A DNA stretch of 10,752 nucleotides from Nitrospina sp. (GCA_004357365.1 SMVT01000157.1:1-10752); one strand, 5' to 3'. Shown: positions 1 to 7,852, counted from the stretch's first letter. Translations and numbers: made by a program. Notes: generated by a model not told the origin, from the sequence alone.

Positions 1-607
1 AGAACCCGACCCATCAAATCCGTAAGGACTTGAAGGAACCTATCGTGCGGTATGCGCAGGAACCGGCCGCCCGGCCGCTGGTCTGCGCCTTCAAGCAAAC
101 CCCCGTCACCCCGAACCAGATCACGCCCTGTCCGCCATCGGGCCCGCGTTAACCTGTTCAGCCTCGGGGAGGACCTGACCCCGATTCGGGGGGATTATTT
201 TCGAAATATCCCTTATTCTGGATAGTGTGGATGGAGAGCTCGCCCGAGCCAAGGCATGGCCAGCGAGTGGGGGCGCATCGTCGATGGAATCGGCGACGAT
301 GTATCCGGCATGGCGATACTTATCGGACGATCGGGATACCCGAATCTCGGGGAGAGCTGATGGTGCTGACCGCCCTCATTTTTTTAAGAGGAATTACCTT
401 TGACTACTTCAAGGAATACATGATGGGCCGGGTCACCTACGGTTACGACGGGCCCGGGCCGGACCTGATTTTTTTCTCATCGCCCTGTTTCCCTGTTTTG
501 CCGTTTTGGAACATTCGATCCGCTGGCTCTCCGGGTTCATGCTCGCGCAGATGCTGGTAACGTTTATTTTTCATCATCAAATAATTAACCATGAAAAAGA
601 TTCTTAA
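1..607 (+). pseudogene. Frameshifted CDP-alcohol phosphotransferase remnant (5' end outside window)
   Basis: No single frame is open, but successive frames give one coherent protein. From base 3 it reads to TPVTPNQIT (ends about 125). LSAIG follows from 128, NLFSLGEDLTPIRG from about 151, then FEISLILDSVDGELARAK from 200 to 253. MASEWGRIVDGIGDD runs from 256, FDYFKEYMMGRVTYGYDG from about 399, and a hydrophobic tail (LIALFPCFAVLEHSIRW) from 476 to the stop at 605-607. Joined across one missing base near 254, the centre matches the family signature DGxxAR-x8-G-x3-D-x3-D exactly: DGELAR, eight residues, G, RIV, D, GIG, D. The family transfers a phospho-alcohol from a CDP-alcohol at the membrane. 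The TPVTPNQIT segment resembles the transferase half of bifunctional nucleotidyl/CDP-alcohol transferases such as di-myo-inositol-phosphate-phosphate synthases, so a nucleotidyltransferase domain may lie to the left. About six frame changes, several next to homopolymers, mean a decayed gene or contig-end sequencing errors. Family certain enough; substrate unknown. Confidence 0.75.
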
Positions 608-3005
608 CTGGTGCTACCGCCATATCACCTCCAGAAAGCCCGGGCTGCTTCTGGTGTGCGCGGCCCTGTTGACGCTGGTCTCCCTGTGGGTGGCTTCGGG
701 ATTGACCTACAACCCGCGGCTGGACAATCTCCTGCCGCTGGACCTGCCGCTGGTCAAGGAATTCAACCGGGTCATCGACAAAACGGGAAACACCGGGCCG
801 CTGGTGGTCGTCCTGGAAGGCTTGCAACGGAAAGAAGTGCCGGAAGTCATTGACGATTTAACCGAACGGTTCCGCCAGGTGAACGATGTTTATTTTGTCG
901 ACTCCCGCCTGCCGGTGAAATTTTTAAAAAACCGGCAACTGCTGTTCGCCACCCAAAGCGACCTGAAGGAGCTCGAGAAAGTGGTCGCAGGCGCCATCGA
1001 ACATGCCCGGAGTTCATTGACCGGATTCTTTGGGACGGTTCAGGATACCTACAATCCTTCCCAGCTTCAGGATTTGTCCGGCAAGTATAAAATTTTTGAG
1101 CCCATGCAACCGTACTACAGCGGTAAAAGCGGGAAGAAATATTACATCTTCATTCAACCGCGCGGAACGGCTTCCAATACCGGTTTCACCAAGAACTTTG
1201 TGCGGGATGTCAAAAGCCAAATCGATCAATCCGGAATTCAAAAGAAGTTTCCCAGCCTGAAAATTCAACTCACCGGCTCCATGATCACCCGGTTGGAGGA
1301 AAACCAGATCATCTTCAGCGATCTCAAGCGGTCCGCGATGGTGGCGGTGATTCTGGTGATTTTCATCCTCGCCGTGTACACCAAGTCGTTTCTGTCCATT
1401 GCCCTGTTGTTGATCCCATTGGTCACCTCTCTCAGCATGACGTTTGCGCTCACGCGCCTCATCATCGGCCACGTCAACATCATTTCCGGATTTCTGATCG
1501 CGATCCTGACCGGGCTGGGCATCAATTACGGAATCCATTTATACGTCCGGTTCAAGCAGGAACTGCGAAAAGGCAAGACCAGCCCGGAAGCGGCGGAACT
1601 GGTCGCCACCCAGGTCGGCCGTTCCGGCTTCACGGCCATGACCACCACCATCAGCGTATTTTCTCTGATGATATTTTCGGATTTCCGGGGGTTCTCCGAG
1701 TTCGGCACGATCGCCACCATCGGGATCATCTGCTCTTTCCTCAGTTATTTCTTTCTGCTCCCCGCACTGATTTTATGCGGCGACCAAATCCATTGGCTGC
1801 GGAAACCCCGGCCCCGGTTGTTTTACCTGAGAGTTTCCGATATTTACAGCCGGACCCCCTTCTTTCCGGCGGCGATGTTTGTTCTGCTTCTGGTGTTCAG
1901 CCTGTTCCTTCTGCCCGATATCGAATTCGAACACGATTTCAGAAAACTCCGGGGCCATTCTCCCGCCGCTGACATTGAAGCGGAAACCACGAAGGACTTC
2001 GGATTCGCCTTTTCGCCGACGGTGATCATGACTCCCAATAAGGGGGACCTGTTTCAGATCCACCAGGCTCTGCAAGCGATCAAGGAAAAATACGGAGACC
2101 AATCCACTATCGGTATCCATCACTCCCTGAACCTGTTCAGCCTCAGGGAATATGAAAGCAAAAAGGAAATTTTGGACCGCATCCGGGACAAACTGATCAA
2201 GGACCGCGACATCCTCGAGATTTCCATGGGAACGCGCCGGTATGGCATGCTCCGGCGATTGGTGGAAACCGGTCCGTTCGATGAAAAACAGATCCCCGAC
2301 AACCTGATGAAGGGTTTTATGGCGGAGGATCAATACCTGGTCCTGGTCTTTTCTCCGGCCGACAAAAGCTTTTTTGACGTGAGAAATATTTATCAACTCC
2401 AAAAGGAGATCCATGAGCTGAAAGCCAAACTGGCGGAAAGCCGGATCACGGTATCCGTATTAAACGAAAACCTGTTGGCCGCCGCTATTCTGGACCTGGT
2501 CAAGGAAAAAGGGCCGCAAACCCTGGGCCTCGCCATGGTACTGGTGTTCCTCATCCTGCTCTGGGATTTTCGCAGCCTCCGGCTCGCCGTTAAAACCTTT
2601 CTGCCGCTGTTCACGGGTCTGGCCCTGACCGGCGCGATGATGTCCGTTTTTCACATCAAATTGAATTTCCTCAACATCGTCATGCTGCCTTCCATCGTCG
2701 GCATCATGATCGACCATTGCGTTTATCTGGGTCACCACATCCTGGATTACTCCCGCTATCAAACCATCAAATCGGTTAAGGAAACCGGGAGCGCTATTAT
2801 CCTTTCGGCCTTGACGACCCTGGCGGGATATGCCAGCCTGAATACAGCCCACCACGCCGGAGTGCGCTCCATCGCCCACATCGTGGAACTGGGAATTATT
2901 ATCTGTACGGTCTGCGCCTTGTTCATGCTCCCGGTTCTGTTTGAGATGGGAGCGCACAAGTCCCCAACCTATCGCGCGTACAAGGGGCTGGACCGGAAAA
3001 AATAA
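591..3005 (+). CDS. MMPL/RND-superfamily transporter (HpnN-like)
   Basis: An 804-residue inner-membrane exporter with the duplicated RND layout. One helix lies near residues 18-38, followed by a periplasmic domain of about 40-245. A helix bundle at about 248-400 includes GLGINYGIHLYVR at 308-320. A second single helix lies near 424-442, a second periplasmic domain at about 445-640, and a second bundle at about 642-785 includes GIMIDHCVYL. These bundles correspond to the MMPL/sterol-sensing-like region. Such proteins use proton motive force to move lipids or hydrophobic compounds to the outer envelope; the closest familiar relative is the hopanoid transporter HpnN, but the cargo cannot be read here. 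The usual acidic residue of the fourth helix is Asn312 in the first half, while Asp708 is kept in the second. The ATG at 591 gives a typical N-terminus (MKKILNWCYR). No Shine-Dalgarno precedes it, and it overlaps the end of the upstream remnant by 17 bases, suggesting former translational coupling. Confidence 0.85.
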   Translation: MKKILNWCYRHITSRKPGLLLVCAALLTLVSLWVASGLTYNPRLDNLLPLDLPLVKEFNRVIDKTGNTGPLVVVLEGLQRKEVPEVIDDLTERFRQVNDVYFVDSRLPVKFLKNRQLLFATQSDLKELEKVVAGAIEHARSSLTGFFGTVQDTYNPSQLQDLSGKYKIFEPMQPYYSGKSGKKYYIFIQPRGTASNTGFTKNFVRDVKSQIDQSGIQKKFPSLKIQLTGSMITRLEENQIIFSDLKRSAMVAVILVIFILAVYTKSFLSIALLLIPLVTSLSMTFALTRLIIGHVNIISGFLIAILTGLGINYGIHLYVRFKQELRKGKTSPEAAELVATQVGRSGFTAMTTTISVFSLMIFSDFRGFSEFGTIATIGIICSFLSYFFLLPALILCGDQIHWLRKPRPRLFYLRVSDIYSRTPFFPAAMFVLLLVFSLFLLPDIEFEHDFRKLRGHSPAADIEAETTKDFGFAFSPTVIMTPNKGDLFQIHQALQAIKEKYGDQSTIGIHHSLNLFSLREYESKKEILDRIRDKLIKDRDILEISMGTRRYGMLRRLVETGPFDEKQIPDNLMKGFMAEDQYLVLVFSPADKSFFDVRNIYQLQKEIHELKAKLAESRITVSVLNENLLAAAILDLVKEKGPQTLGLAMVLVFLILLWDFRSLRLAVKTFLPLFTGLALTGAMMSVFHIKLNFLNIVMLPSIVGIMIDHCVYLGHHILDYSRYQTIKSVKETGSAIILSALTTLAGYASLNTAHHAGVRSIAHIVELGIIICTVCALFMLPVLFEMGAHKSPTYRAYKGLDRKK

Positions 3006-3037
3006 TGGGTTCGCCATCAGGTTTTTCATTGATGAAT

Positions 3038-3041
3038 GAGG
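3038..3041 (+). promoter_or_regulatory. Ribosome binding site of fhs
   Basis: GAGG seven bases upstream of the ATG at 3049. It fixes the start of fhs and lies at the 3' edge of a small AT-rich inverted repeat (3026-3039). Confidence 0.65.
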
Positions 3042-3048
3042 TTGTTTC

Positions 3049-4701
3049 ATGAACGACCGTTCCCCATTCAAAGCCGCCCCCATCGCCCAAATCGCCGCCC
3101 GCCTGGGACTGAAGGAAACCGACTGGATACCCTACGGCACCACCAAGGCCAAGGTCAAACTGGAAGTCCTGAAACAACATCCGCCCCGCGGCAAATTGAT
3201 CCTGGTCTCCGCCCTCACCCCGACACCGGCGGGAGAAGGCAAAACCACCACGACCATCGGATTGGGACAGGCCCTCGCGCATCTGGGGCAATCCGTCGCC
3301 ATCGCCCTGCGCGAACCGTCCCTCGGCCCCTGCCTGGGCATGAAAGGCGGCGCCACCGGCGGCGGACTGAGCCAGGTGCATCCCGCGGAAGAAATCAATC
3401 TGCACTTCACCGGCGACTTCCACGCCATCACCTCCGCCCACAATCTGCTGGTGGCGCTTCTCGACAATAAAATTTACCGGGACGGATCGGCGGGCATCGA
3501 CCCGCGCCGCATCACCTGGAAACGGGTCATCGACATGAATGACCGCGCCCTGCGGGATATCATCATCGGACTGGGCGGCGTGTTGCAGGGCATACCCCGC
3601 GAATCGGGATTCGATATCACCGCCGCATCGGAAATCATGGCCATCCTCTGCCTGGCGAGGGATTATGACGATTTGAAAGCCCGACTCGGGCGCATCCTCG
3701 TGGCCTTCACCTTCGACGGCGAACCGGTCACCGCCGATTCGCTGAACGCCACCGGCGCGCTGGCCGCGCTGTTGAAAGACGCGCTCCTGCCGAACCTGGT
3801 GCAAACCACCGAGGGGGTGCCGGCGTTCATCCACGGCGGACCTTTCGCCAACATCGCGCACGGGTGCAACTCGGTGATCGCCACCCAAATGGCGCTGGGG
3901 TTGGCCGATTGGGTGATCACCGAAGCCGGATTCGGATTCGACCTGGGCGCGGAAAAGTTTTTTGACATCAAATGCCAGAGCGCGGGTTTGGACACCGCCG
4001 CGGTGGTGCTGGTCGCCACCTGCCGGGCGCTAAAGATGCACGGCGGCGTCTCCAAAGACCATCTCACGGAAAAAAATACCGAGGCTCTGCAGAAGGGCAT
4101 GGCCAACCTCGACAAACATGTCGAGAACATCGATAAATTCTGCGAGCCGCCGGTGGTCTGCCTGAACCGATTCGCCAGCGACCACGATGAGGAAATCGAA
4201 CTGGTCCGCAGCCACTGCCGGAATAAATTGCGCGTACCGTTTGCTGTCAGCAATCATTTTGAAGCCGGCGGCCCCGGCGGAGAAGAACTCGCCCGAGCGG
4301 TGATGAAACACGCGGAGAAGGTATCGACTCCCTTCTGCCCTCTCTACGACTGGCAGGAAGACGTCAAAACCAAAATCTGGAAAGTGGCCAATGGCATGTA
4401 CGGCGCGGAAAAAATCGTTTACACCAAAAAGGCGGAGCGGGATTTGAAATCCATCGAACAGCTGGGTTACGACCAACTCCCGGTGTGCATCGCCAAGACC
4501 CCACAGTCGTTGTCCGACGATCCCAAACTGCTGGGCCGGCCCACAGGATTCACCGTTACCGTGCGCGAAATCTTGATCTCCGCAGGTGCCGGATTCCTGG
4601 TGCCCATCACCGGCGACATCATGCGCATGCCCGGCCTGCCGGAACATCCACAGGCGGAACACATCGACGTCGTCGACGGCACCATCACCGGCATGAAATA
4701 A
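3049..4701 (+). CDS. fhs: Formate-tetrahydrofolate ligase
   Basis: Cytoplasmic enzyme that makes 10-formyltetrahydrofolate from formate, THF and ATP, the entry of formate into the one-carbon pool. It is 550 residues, close to the usual 555-560. The ATP-binding loop TPTPAGEGKTTTT is at 57-69, followed by the family block REPSLGPCLGMKGGATGGG at about 88-106 and HPAEEINLHFTGDFHAI at 111-127. The C-terminus has the conserved GDIMRMPGLP segment. The start is set by a GAGG ribosome site at 3038-3041, seven bases before the ATG. A weak AT-rich hairpin (TCATT/AATGA, 3026-3039) touches that site. The gene stands alone on its strand, 43 bases after the transporter, and converges on the cofactor operon with only 20 bases between stop codons. 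No folD or other one-carbon gene is in view, so a Wood-Ljungdahl role cannot be told apart from purine or formyl-Met supply. Annotation is secure. Confidence 0.97.
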   Translation: MNDRSPFKAAPIAQIAARLGLKETDWIPYGTTKAKVKLEVLKQHPPRGKLILVSALTPTPAGEGKTTTTIGLGQALAHLGQSVAIALREPSLGPCLGMKGGATGGGLSQVHPAEEINLHFTGDFHAITSAHNLLVALLDNKIYRDGSAGIDPRRITWKRVIDMNDRALRDIIIGLGGVLQGIPRESGFDITAASEIMAILCLARDYDDLKARLGRILVAFTFDGEPVTADSLNATGALAALLKDALLPNLVQTTEGVPAFIHGGPFANIAHGCNSVIATQMALGLADWVITEAGFGFDLGAEKFFDIKCQSAGLDTAAVVLVATCRALKMHGGVSKDHLTEKNTEALQKGMANLDKHVENIDKFCEPPVVCLNRFASDHDEEIELVRSHCRNKLRVPFAVSNHFEAGGPGGEELARAVMKHAEKVSTPFCPLYDWQEDVKTKIWKVANGMYGAEKIVYTKKAERDLKSIEQLGYDQLPVCIAKTPQSLSDDPKLLGRPTGFTVTVREILISAGAGFLVPITGDIMRMPGLPEHPQAEHIDVVDGTITGMK

Positions 4702-4721
4702 ACCGGACTTTGCCGAAAACT

Positions 4722-5090
4722 CTATTCGTAATATGACGCGCCGCAGTTGGGCATCTCGTAGATTTCCACTTTTTTGATGCGGACGCCGCCGTGGTTGAGA
4801 TCGGCGCTCAACTCTTTGAACAGCCAGCGGGCGATGTTTTCGGCGGACGGGTTGTCCTTGTCGAAGGGCGGGACCTCGTTGATATTCTTGTAATCGAGAA
4901 CGGACAGGCAGGATTCGACTTTTTCCTTGAGCTTGACGAAATCGATACCGACGCCGATTTCATTAAGCTCCTGCGCCTCGGCGGTGACGGATGCAGTCCA
5001 GTTGTGGCCGTGCAGGTTTTCAAACTGGCCGTCGTGCCCCTTCAACCGGTGCGCCGCGGAAAATTGGGTCGTAATGTATACTTCATACAT
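4722..5090 (-). CDS. 6-pyruvoyltetrahydropterin synthase/QueD-family protein, PTPS-III type
   Basis: A 122-residue cytoplasmic zinc enzyme of the COG0720 (T-fold) family. Zinc ligands are visible as His14 (FSAAHRL) and His27/His29 (ENLHGHNW), and the pterin-anchoring glutamate as Glu112 (YEMPNCGASYY). Routine annotation would call it QueD (6-carboxytetrahydropterin synthase). However, QueD and classical PTPS carry CxxxHGH, and here that cysteine position is Phe23. Glu24 instead creates ExxHGH, the published signature of PTPS-III, which turns dihydroneopterin triphosphate into 6-hydroxymethyl-dihydropterin and replaces dihydroneopterin aldolase (FolB) in folate synthesis. Asp66 of the LDHxN motif is kept but the following His is Tyr67. 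The ATG at 5090 is chosen because it begins the family N-terminus and has AAGGA at 5099-5103. Its start lies two bases beyond the bioA stop, so it is the last gene of the thiO-bioA operon. Family certain; PTPS-III assignment is motif-based. Confidence 0.85.
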   Translation of the reverse strand: MYEVYITTQFSAAHRLKGHDGQFENLHGHNWTASVTAEAQELNEIGVGIDFVKLKEKVESCLSVLDYKNINEVPPFDKDNPSAENIARWLFKELSADLNHGGVRIKKVEIYEMPNCGASYYE

Positions 5091-5092
5091 AA

Positions 5093-6475
5093 TCAGGTTC
5101 CTTTTAATACAGTGGTTATACTTTCGTGGGCGGCGGTCATCATGGTGGCGATCTGGTCCGGCTCGATCACCAGCGGCGGAATAAAATAGACCACGTTCCC
5201 CAGAGGACGCAGATAGACTTCGCGTTTCAACCCTTCGAGAAAAATTTGATACCCCACCCGTTGTTCGATGGGAAACGCCTCCAGGGTGTCGCGGTCTTTC
5301 ACCAACTCCACCGCCGCGATCATTCCCGTTTGACGAAACTCCCCGCACCACGGTAGATCGCGCAGGCATTCGCCCTCCCGCCCTATCATTTTTATTTTCG
5401 GTTCCAGGCGGTCCATGAATCCGGGTTCGATCAACAGGCCGAGGGTGGCATTGGCGGCGGCGCAGGCCAGCGGGTTGGCCGAATAGCTGTGGCTGCGAAT
5501 GAACAGCTTGAACGATACGTAATCGTCATAAAACGCCTGATAAATGTCATCGGTGGTCAACGTCGCCGCCAGCGGCAGATAACCGGAAGTGATGCCCTTC
5601 GACAAACACAGGAAGGTGGGATTCAGCCCATGATGCTCCGAGACGAACAGAGAACCCGTCCGTCCGAAGCCCACCGCCACCTCGTCATAAATAACATGCA
5701 CGCCCGTGGCCTGGCAGGCCTCCTCCAGTTTTTTCAAATACACCGGGGGATACATCTTCATCCCCGCCGCGCCCTGCACCAGCGGTTCGACGATCACTCC
5801 GGCGACGGATTCCCGGTTTTTCTCCAGCGTCTGCGCCATCGGTTCAAAACATTCCGCGTGGCAGGATTCGCGCTCCAACCCGAACGGGCAGCGCAGACAG
5901 TCCGGTCCTTCCACTTCGATATTGTGCATCAGCACCTTTTCAAATTTGTCGCGGAACAGACCGATCCCGCACACCGAGAGGGCTCCCAGGGTTTCACCGT
6001 GGTAGCCGCCTTTCAGATAAATGAATTTCGTTTTTTGAGGCTTCCCGGTCTGCAGCCAGTACTGCAGGCTCATCTTCAACGCCACTTCCACGGAGGTGGA
6101 GCCGTTGTCGGAAAAAAATACCTTGGTGAGCTTGGGTGGTGAAACTTTAACCAGGGTTTGTGCGAGGTCGATGGCGGGCTGGTGCGTCACCCCGGCGAAC
6201 ATGACGTGCGCCATTTTATCCAGTTGCTCCCGGATGGCGCGGTTGATACGCGGATGATTGTGCCCGAACAGATTGACCCACCAGGAAGAAATCACGTCCA
6301 TGTAGCGCCGTCCCTCCCGATCGTACAAATAAATCCCTTCGGCCCGGTCGATCAACAGCGGCGGCACTTCTTCATAATCTTTCATCTGGGTGCAGGGGTG
6401 CCAGATGTGATGAAAATCCCGCACTCGATCTTCGTCTTGTTTGCGGGTCACAAATGCCTGGGGAGGATTCGCCAT
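5093..6475 (-). CDS. bioA: Adenosylmethionine-8-amino-7-oxononanoate aminotransferase
   Basis: PLP enzyme of fold type I that aminates 7-keto-8-aminopelargonate to 7,8-diaminopelargonate in biotin synthesis, in the cytoplasm. It is 460 residues, typical of the longer BioA group. Family blocks in order: HPCTQMKDYE at 26-35, SSWWVNLFGHNHP at 63-75, the glycine-rich phosphate site around 122-128 (SDNGSTS), GGYHGETLG at 156-164, YDEVAVGFGRTG with the PLP-nitrogen aspartate Asp264, and LSKGITSGYLPLAATLTT with the Schiff-base lysine Lys293. A cysteine cluster (Cys193, Cys196, Cys205, Cys209) sits between the domains, and I recall similar clusters in other long BioA proteins. The amino donor (S-adenosylmethionine or lysine) cannot be decided by eye. 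The ATG at 6475 has only a close GGA (five bases) and a stronger AAAGGAA about 14 bases away. It lies 25 bases after thiO and two bases before the PTPS-III gene. No other bio genes are in view. Confidence 0.95.
   Translation of the reverse strand: MANPPQAFVTRKQDEDRVRDFHHIWHPCTQMKDYEEVPPLLIDRAEGIYLYDREGRRYMDVISSWWVNLFGHNHPRINRAIREQLDKMAHVMFAGVTHQPAIDLAQTLVKVSPPKLTKVFFSDNGSTSVEVALKMSLQYWLQTGKPQKTKFIYLKGGYHGETLGALSVCGIGLFRDKFEKVLMHNIEVEGPDCLRCPFGLERESCHAECFEPMAQTLEKNRESVAGVIVEPLVQGAAGMKMYPPVYLKKLEEACQATGVHVIYDEVAVGFGRTGSLFVSEHHGLNPTFLCLSKGITSGYLPLAATLTTDDIYQAFYDDYVSFKLFIRSHSYSANPLACAAANATLGLLIEPGFMDRLEPKIKMIGREGECLRDLPWCGEFRQTGMIAAVELVKDRDTLEAFPIEQRVGYQIFLEGLKREVYLRPLGNVVYFIPPLVIEPDQIATMMTAAHESITTVLKGT
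5099..5103 (-). promoter_or_regulatory. Ribosome binding site of the PTPS-III gene, inside the end of bioA
   Basis: AAGGA on the minus strand, eight bases before the ATG at 5090. It is embedded in the last codons of bioA (Lys-Gly-Thr-stop), which points to translational coupling of the two genes. Confidence 0.65.
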
Positions 6476-6500
6476 GGGATTCCAACGGTTCCTTTAATGA

Positions 6501-7613
6501 TTAAAGATCGTAACGATCGGGAGAAAATTCCGCGATGGGGTCTTTCAAGATTCCCAACAGGCAGGCGGTCATGTAATCGGCCTGGCGCGGGGTCTGGAGG
6601 ATGCCGTTGCGGTAATGCCCGGTGGAATAGTACAGGTTTTCATAGCGTCCGCTGGCTCCCATGATGGGCATCAGATCTTCCGCCGCCGGTCTCAACCCGG
6701 ACCACGATTCGATCAGTGAGGCGTCTTTCAGGCAGGGTAAAAGACGGGCCGCCCGGTCAATGAGGCCCTGAATCACATCCGCCTCGACGGTCGGGTTGAA
6801 TCCCCGGTCCTCCATGGTTGACCCCAGGACAAATCCGTTGCCCTCCCGCCAGGGGGCGACATAGGTGGCGAGGCCGTGGAGGGTGTAATCCAGCCGTCCG
6901 TCCTCCACCGCCACGCGGCACATCTGGCCTTTGATGGGTTTGAGCGGCATGGAGACTTCGAGGACTTTGCCGATCTGCTGGGACCAGCTTCCCGCCGCCA
7001 CCAGGAACCGTTTGCCGCGGATTTCGCCGGAGTCGGTCACCGCTGCGTGGATGCGGTTGGAGTAGCGTTGGAAACCGGTCACGTTTTGATGGATAATCCG
7101 GACACCCCGCTTTCCGGACCCGGCCACCAGCGCGTCGTGCAATTGCCGGTTGTTGACCTGGCCCTCGCCGACCCAGATCACCTCGCCGCAACCCGGCGCC
7201 AGGTCGGGACACCGTTCCCGCACGCGGCTCACCGGCCAGATTTCATGCGGAATCTTCTCTTCCCGGAAAAAGCGCAGGCGCTCGTCCCACTGGTCCCCTA
7301 CTGAAGAGGCGGGCATGAGCGAACCCGCCATGGACAGGTAAACCCCGACCCCGCTGACGGCGGTCAATTCCTCGATGAAGGCCGGATAGCGATCGAGCGA
7401 TTCCCGGCAAAACCGGAAAAAGGAATCTCCCTGCTCGCACTCGCAATAAGGCGCCAGCATGCCCGCCGCCGCCCGCGAGGCCATCACCGAGTTCATGGGA
7501 TCCCCCAGCACGGCGATGCTCAGCGAGGGCTCGGCCCCCTTCAATTGATAGGCGATGCTGTGACCGATGACCCCGGCCCCGACAATCACCACGTCGTATA
7601 CGTCTGAATCCAT
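6501..7613 (-). CDS. thiO: FAD-dependent glycine oxidase (thiamine thiazole synthesis)
   Basis: Oxidises glycine to iminoglycine (dehydroglycine), the nitrogen/carbon donor used by ThiG to build the thiazole of thiamine. The 370-residue product has the DAO fold: an N-terminal Rossmann FAD motif VGAGVIGHSIAYQL at about 11-24, the ThiO block SRAAAGMLAP near 46-55, VYLSMAGSLMPA, EGQVNNRQLHDAL, LKPIKGQM and a C-terminal WSGLRPAAEDLMPIMG with YYSTGHYRNGILQTP, all characteristic of ThiO rather than other amino-acid oxidases. A GTG- or ATG-led upstream extension to 7670 is possible. The ATG at 7613 is preferred because the FAD motif then sits at the usual distance and an extended -10 promoter lies just upstream. 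It is the first gene of the minus-strand operon with bioA (25 bases on) and the PTPS-III gene. No thiG, thiS or thiE is nearby. Confidence 0.93.
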   Translation of the reverse strand: MDSDVYDVVIVGAGVIGHSIAYQLKGAEPSLSIAVLGDPMNSVMASRAAAGMLAPYCECEQGDSFFRFCRESLDRYPAFIEELTAVSGVGVYLSMAGSLMPASSVGDQWDERLRFFREEKIPHEIWPVSRVRERCPDLAPGCGEVIWVGEGQVNNRQLHDALVAGSGKRGVRIIHQNVTGFQRYSNRIHAAVTDSGEIRGKRFLVAAGSWSQQIGKVLEVSMPLKPIKGQMCRVAVEDGRLDYTLHGLATYVAPWREGNGFVLGSTMEDRGFNPTVEADVIQGLIDRAARLLPCLKDASLIESWSGLRPAAEDLMPIMGASGRYENLYYSTGHYRNGILQTPRQADYMTACLLGILKDPIAEFSPDRYDL

Positions 7614-7641
7614 ATTATCTCGCGTTGGGTGGAATCCCGGC

Positions 7642-7650
7642 ATTGTACCA
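7642..7650 (-). promoter_or_regulatory. Candidate extended -10 promoter for thiO-bioA-PTPS-III
   Basis: On the minus strand TGGTACAAT combines the TGn extension with a five-of-six -10 box (7642-7647). Transcription would begin near 7635, about 22 bases before the thiO ATG, which supports the start at 7613. No convincing -35 box is seen, as is common for extended -10 promoters. Confidence 0.4.
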
Positions 7651-7721
7651 AATTTGCAGAACGGCTCCACCGAAAGGGCCCTGCCCGCTCTACAAATAAT
7701 CCCTGAAAATGTTTCCAGAAC

Positions 7722-7751
7722 TTGATCTAAGGCCTTGAGATATGCTATTTT
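7722..7751 (+). promoter_or_regulatory. Weak candidate promoter for the gene at 7853
   Basis: TTGATC (7722-7727) and TATTTT (7746-7751) are separated by 18 bases, each matching sigma-70 boxes in four of six positions. It lies in the 239-base divergent region between thiO and the next gene and would give a leader of about 95 bases. Nothing else in that region stands out. Confidence 0.25.
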
Positions 7752-7852
7752 AAGCCATTACGAAAGATGCAGCCCGGAGACCGCATTGGAGTGGAGATGT
7801 GCCGGGGGAACTTCATATAACTAATTGATAAATTTGAATTTAAGGAATCCCC

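Noticed and set aside
151..2149. A 20-base near-repeat, 151-170 and 2130-2149 (one mismatch)
   Set aside because: Both copies encode an NLFSL peptide in unrelated proteins, and no flanking similarity exists; most likely chance.
2923..3888. Long minus-strand open frame of 321 codons over the transporter end and fhs start
   Set aside because: It lies antisense to two strongly supported genes, spans their junction, and its low-complexity Gly/Asp/Gln-rich product resembles no family; it is a by-product of GC-rich codon use in fhs.
4689..4715. CGGCA/TGCCG inverted repeat between fhs and the PTPS-III gene as a shared terminator
   Set aside because: Only five paired bases, a 17-base loop and no U-tract on either strand.
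5091..5369. N-terminal extension of the PTPS-III gene to 5369
   Set aside because: It would run through the coding region of bioA in another frame. The family N-terminus begins at the ATG at 5090, which has its own ribosome site.
5847..5899. Four-cysteine cluster in BioA as a novel metal site
   Set aside because: I recall a similar Cys-rich stretch in other long BioA proteins, so it is probably a family trait rather than a novelty.
5489..6142. Plus-strand open frame of 217 codons inside bioA
   Set aside because: Fully antisense to conserved bioA motifs, with His/Gln-rich unlikely composition.
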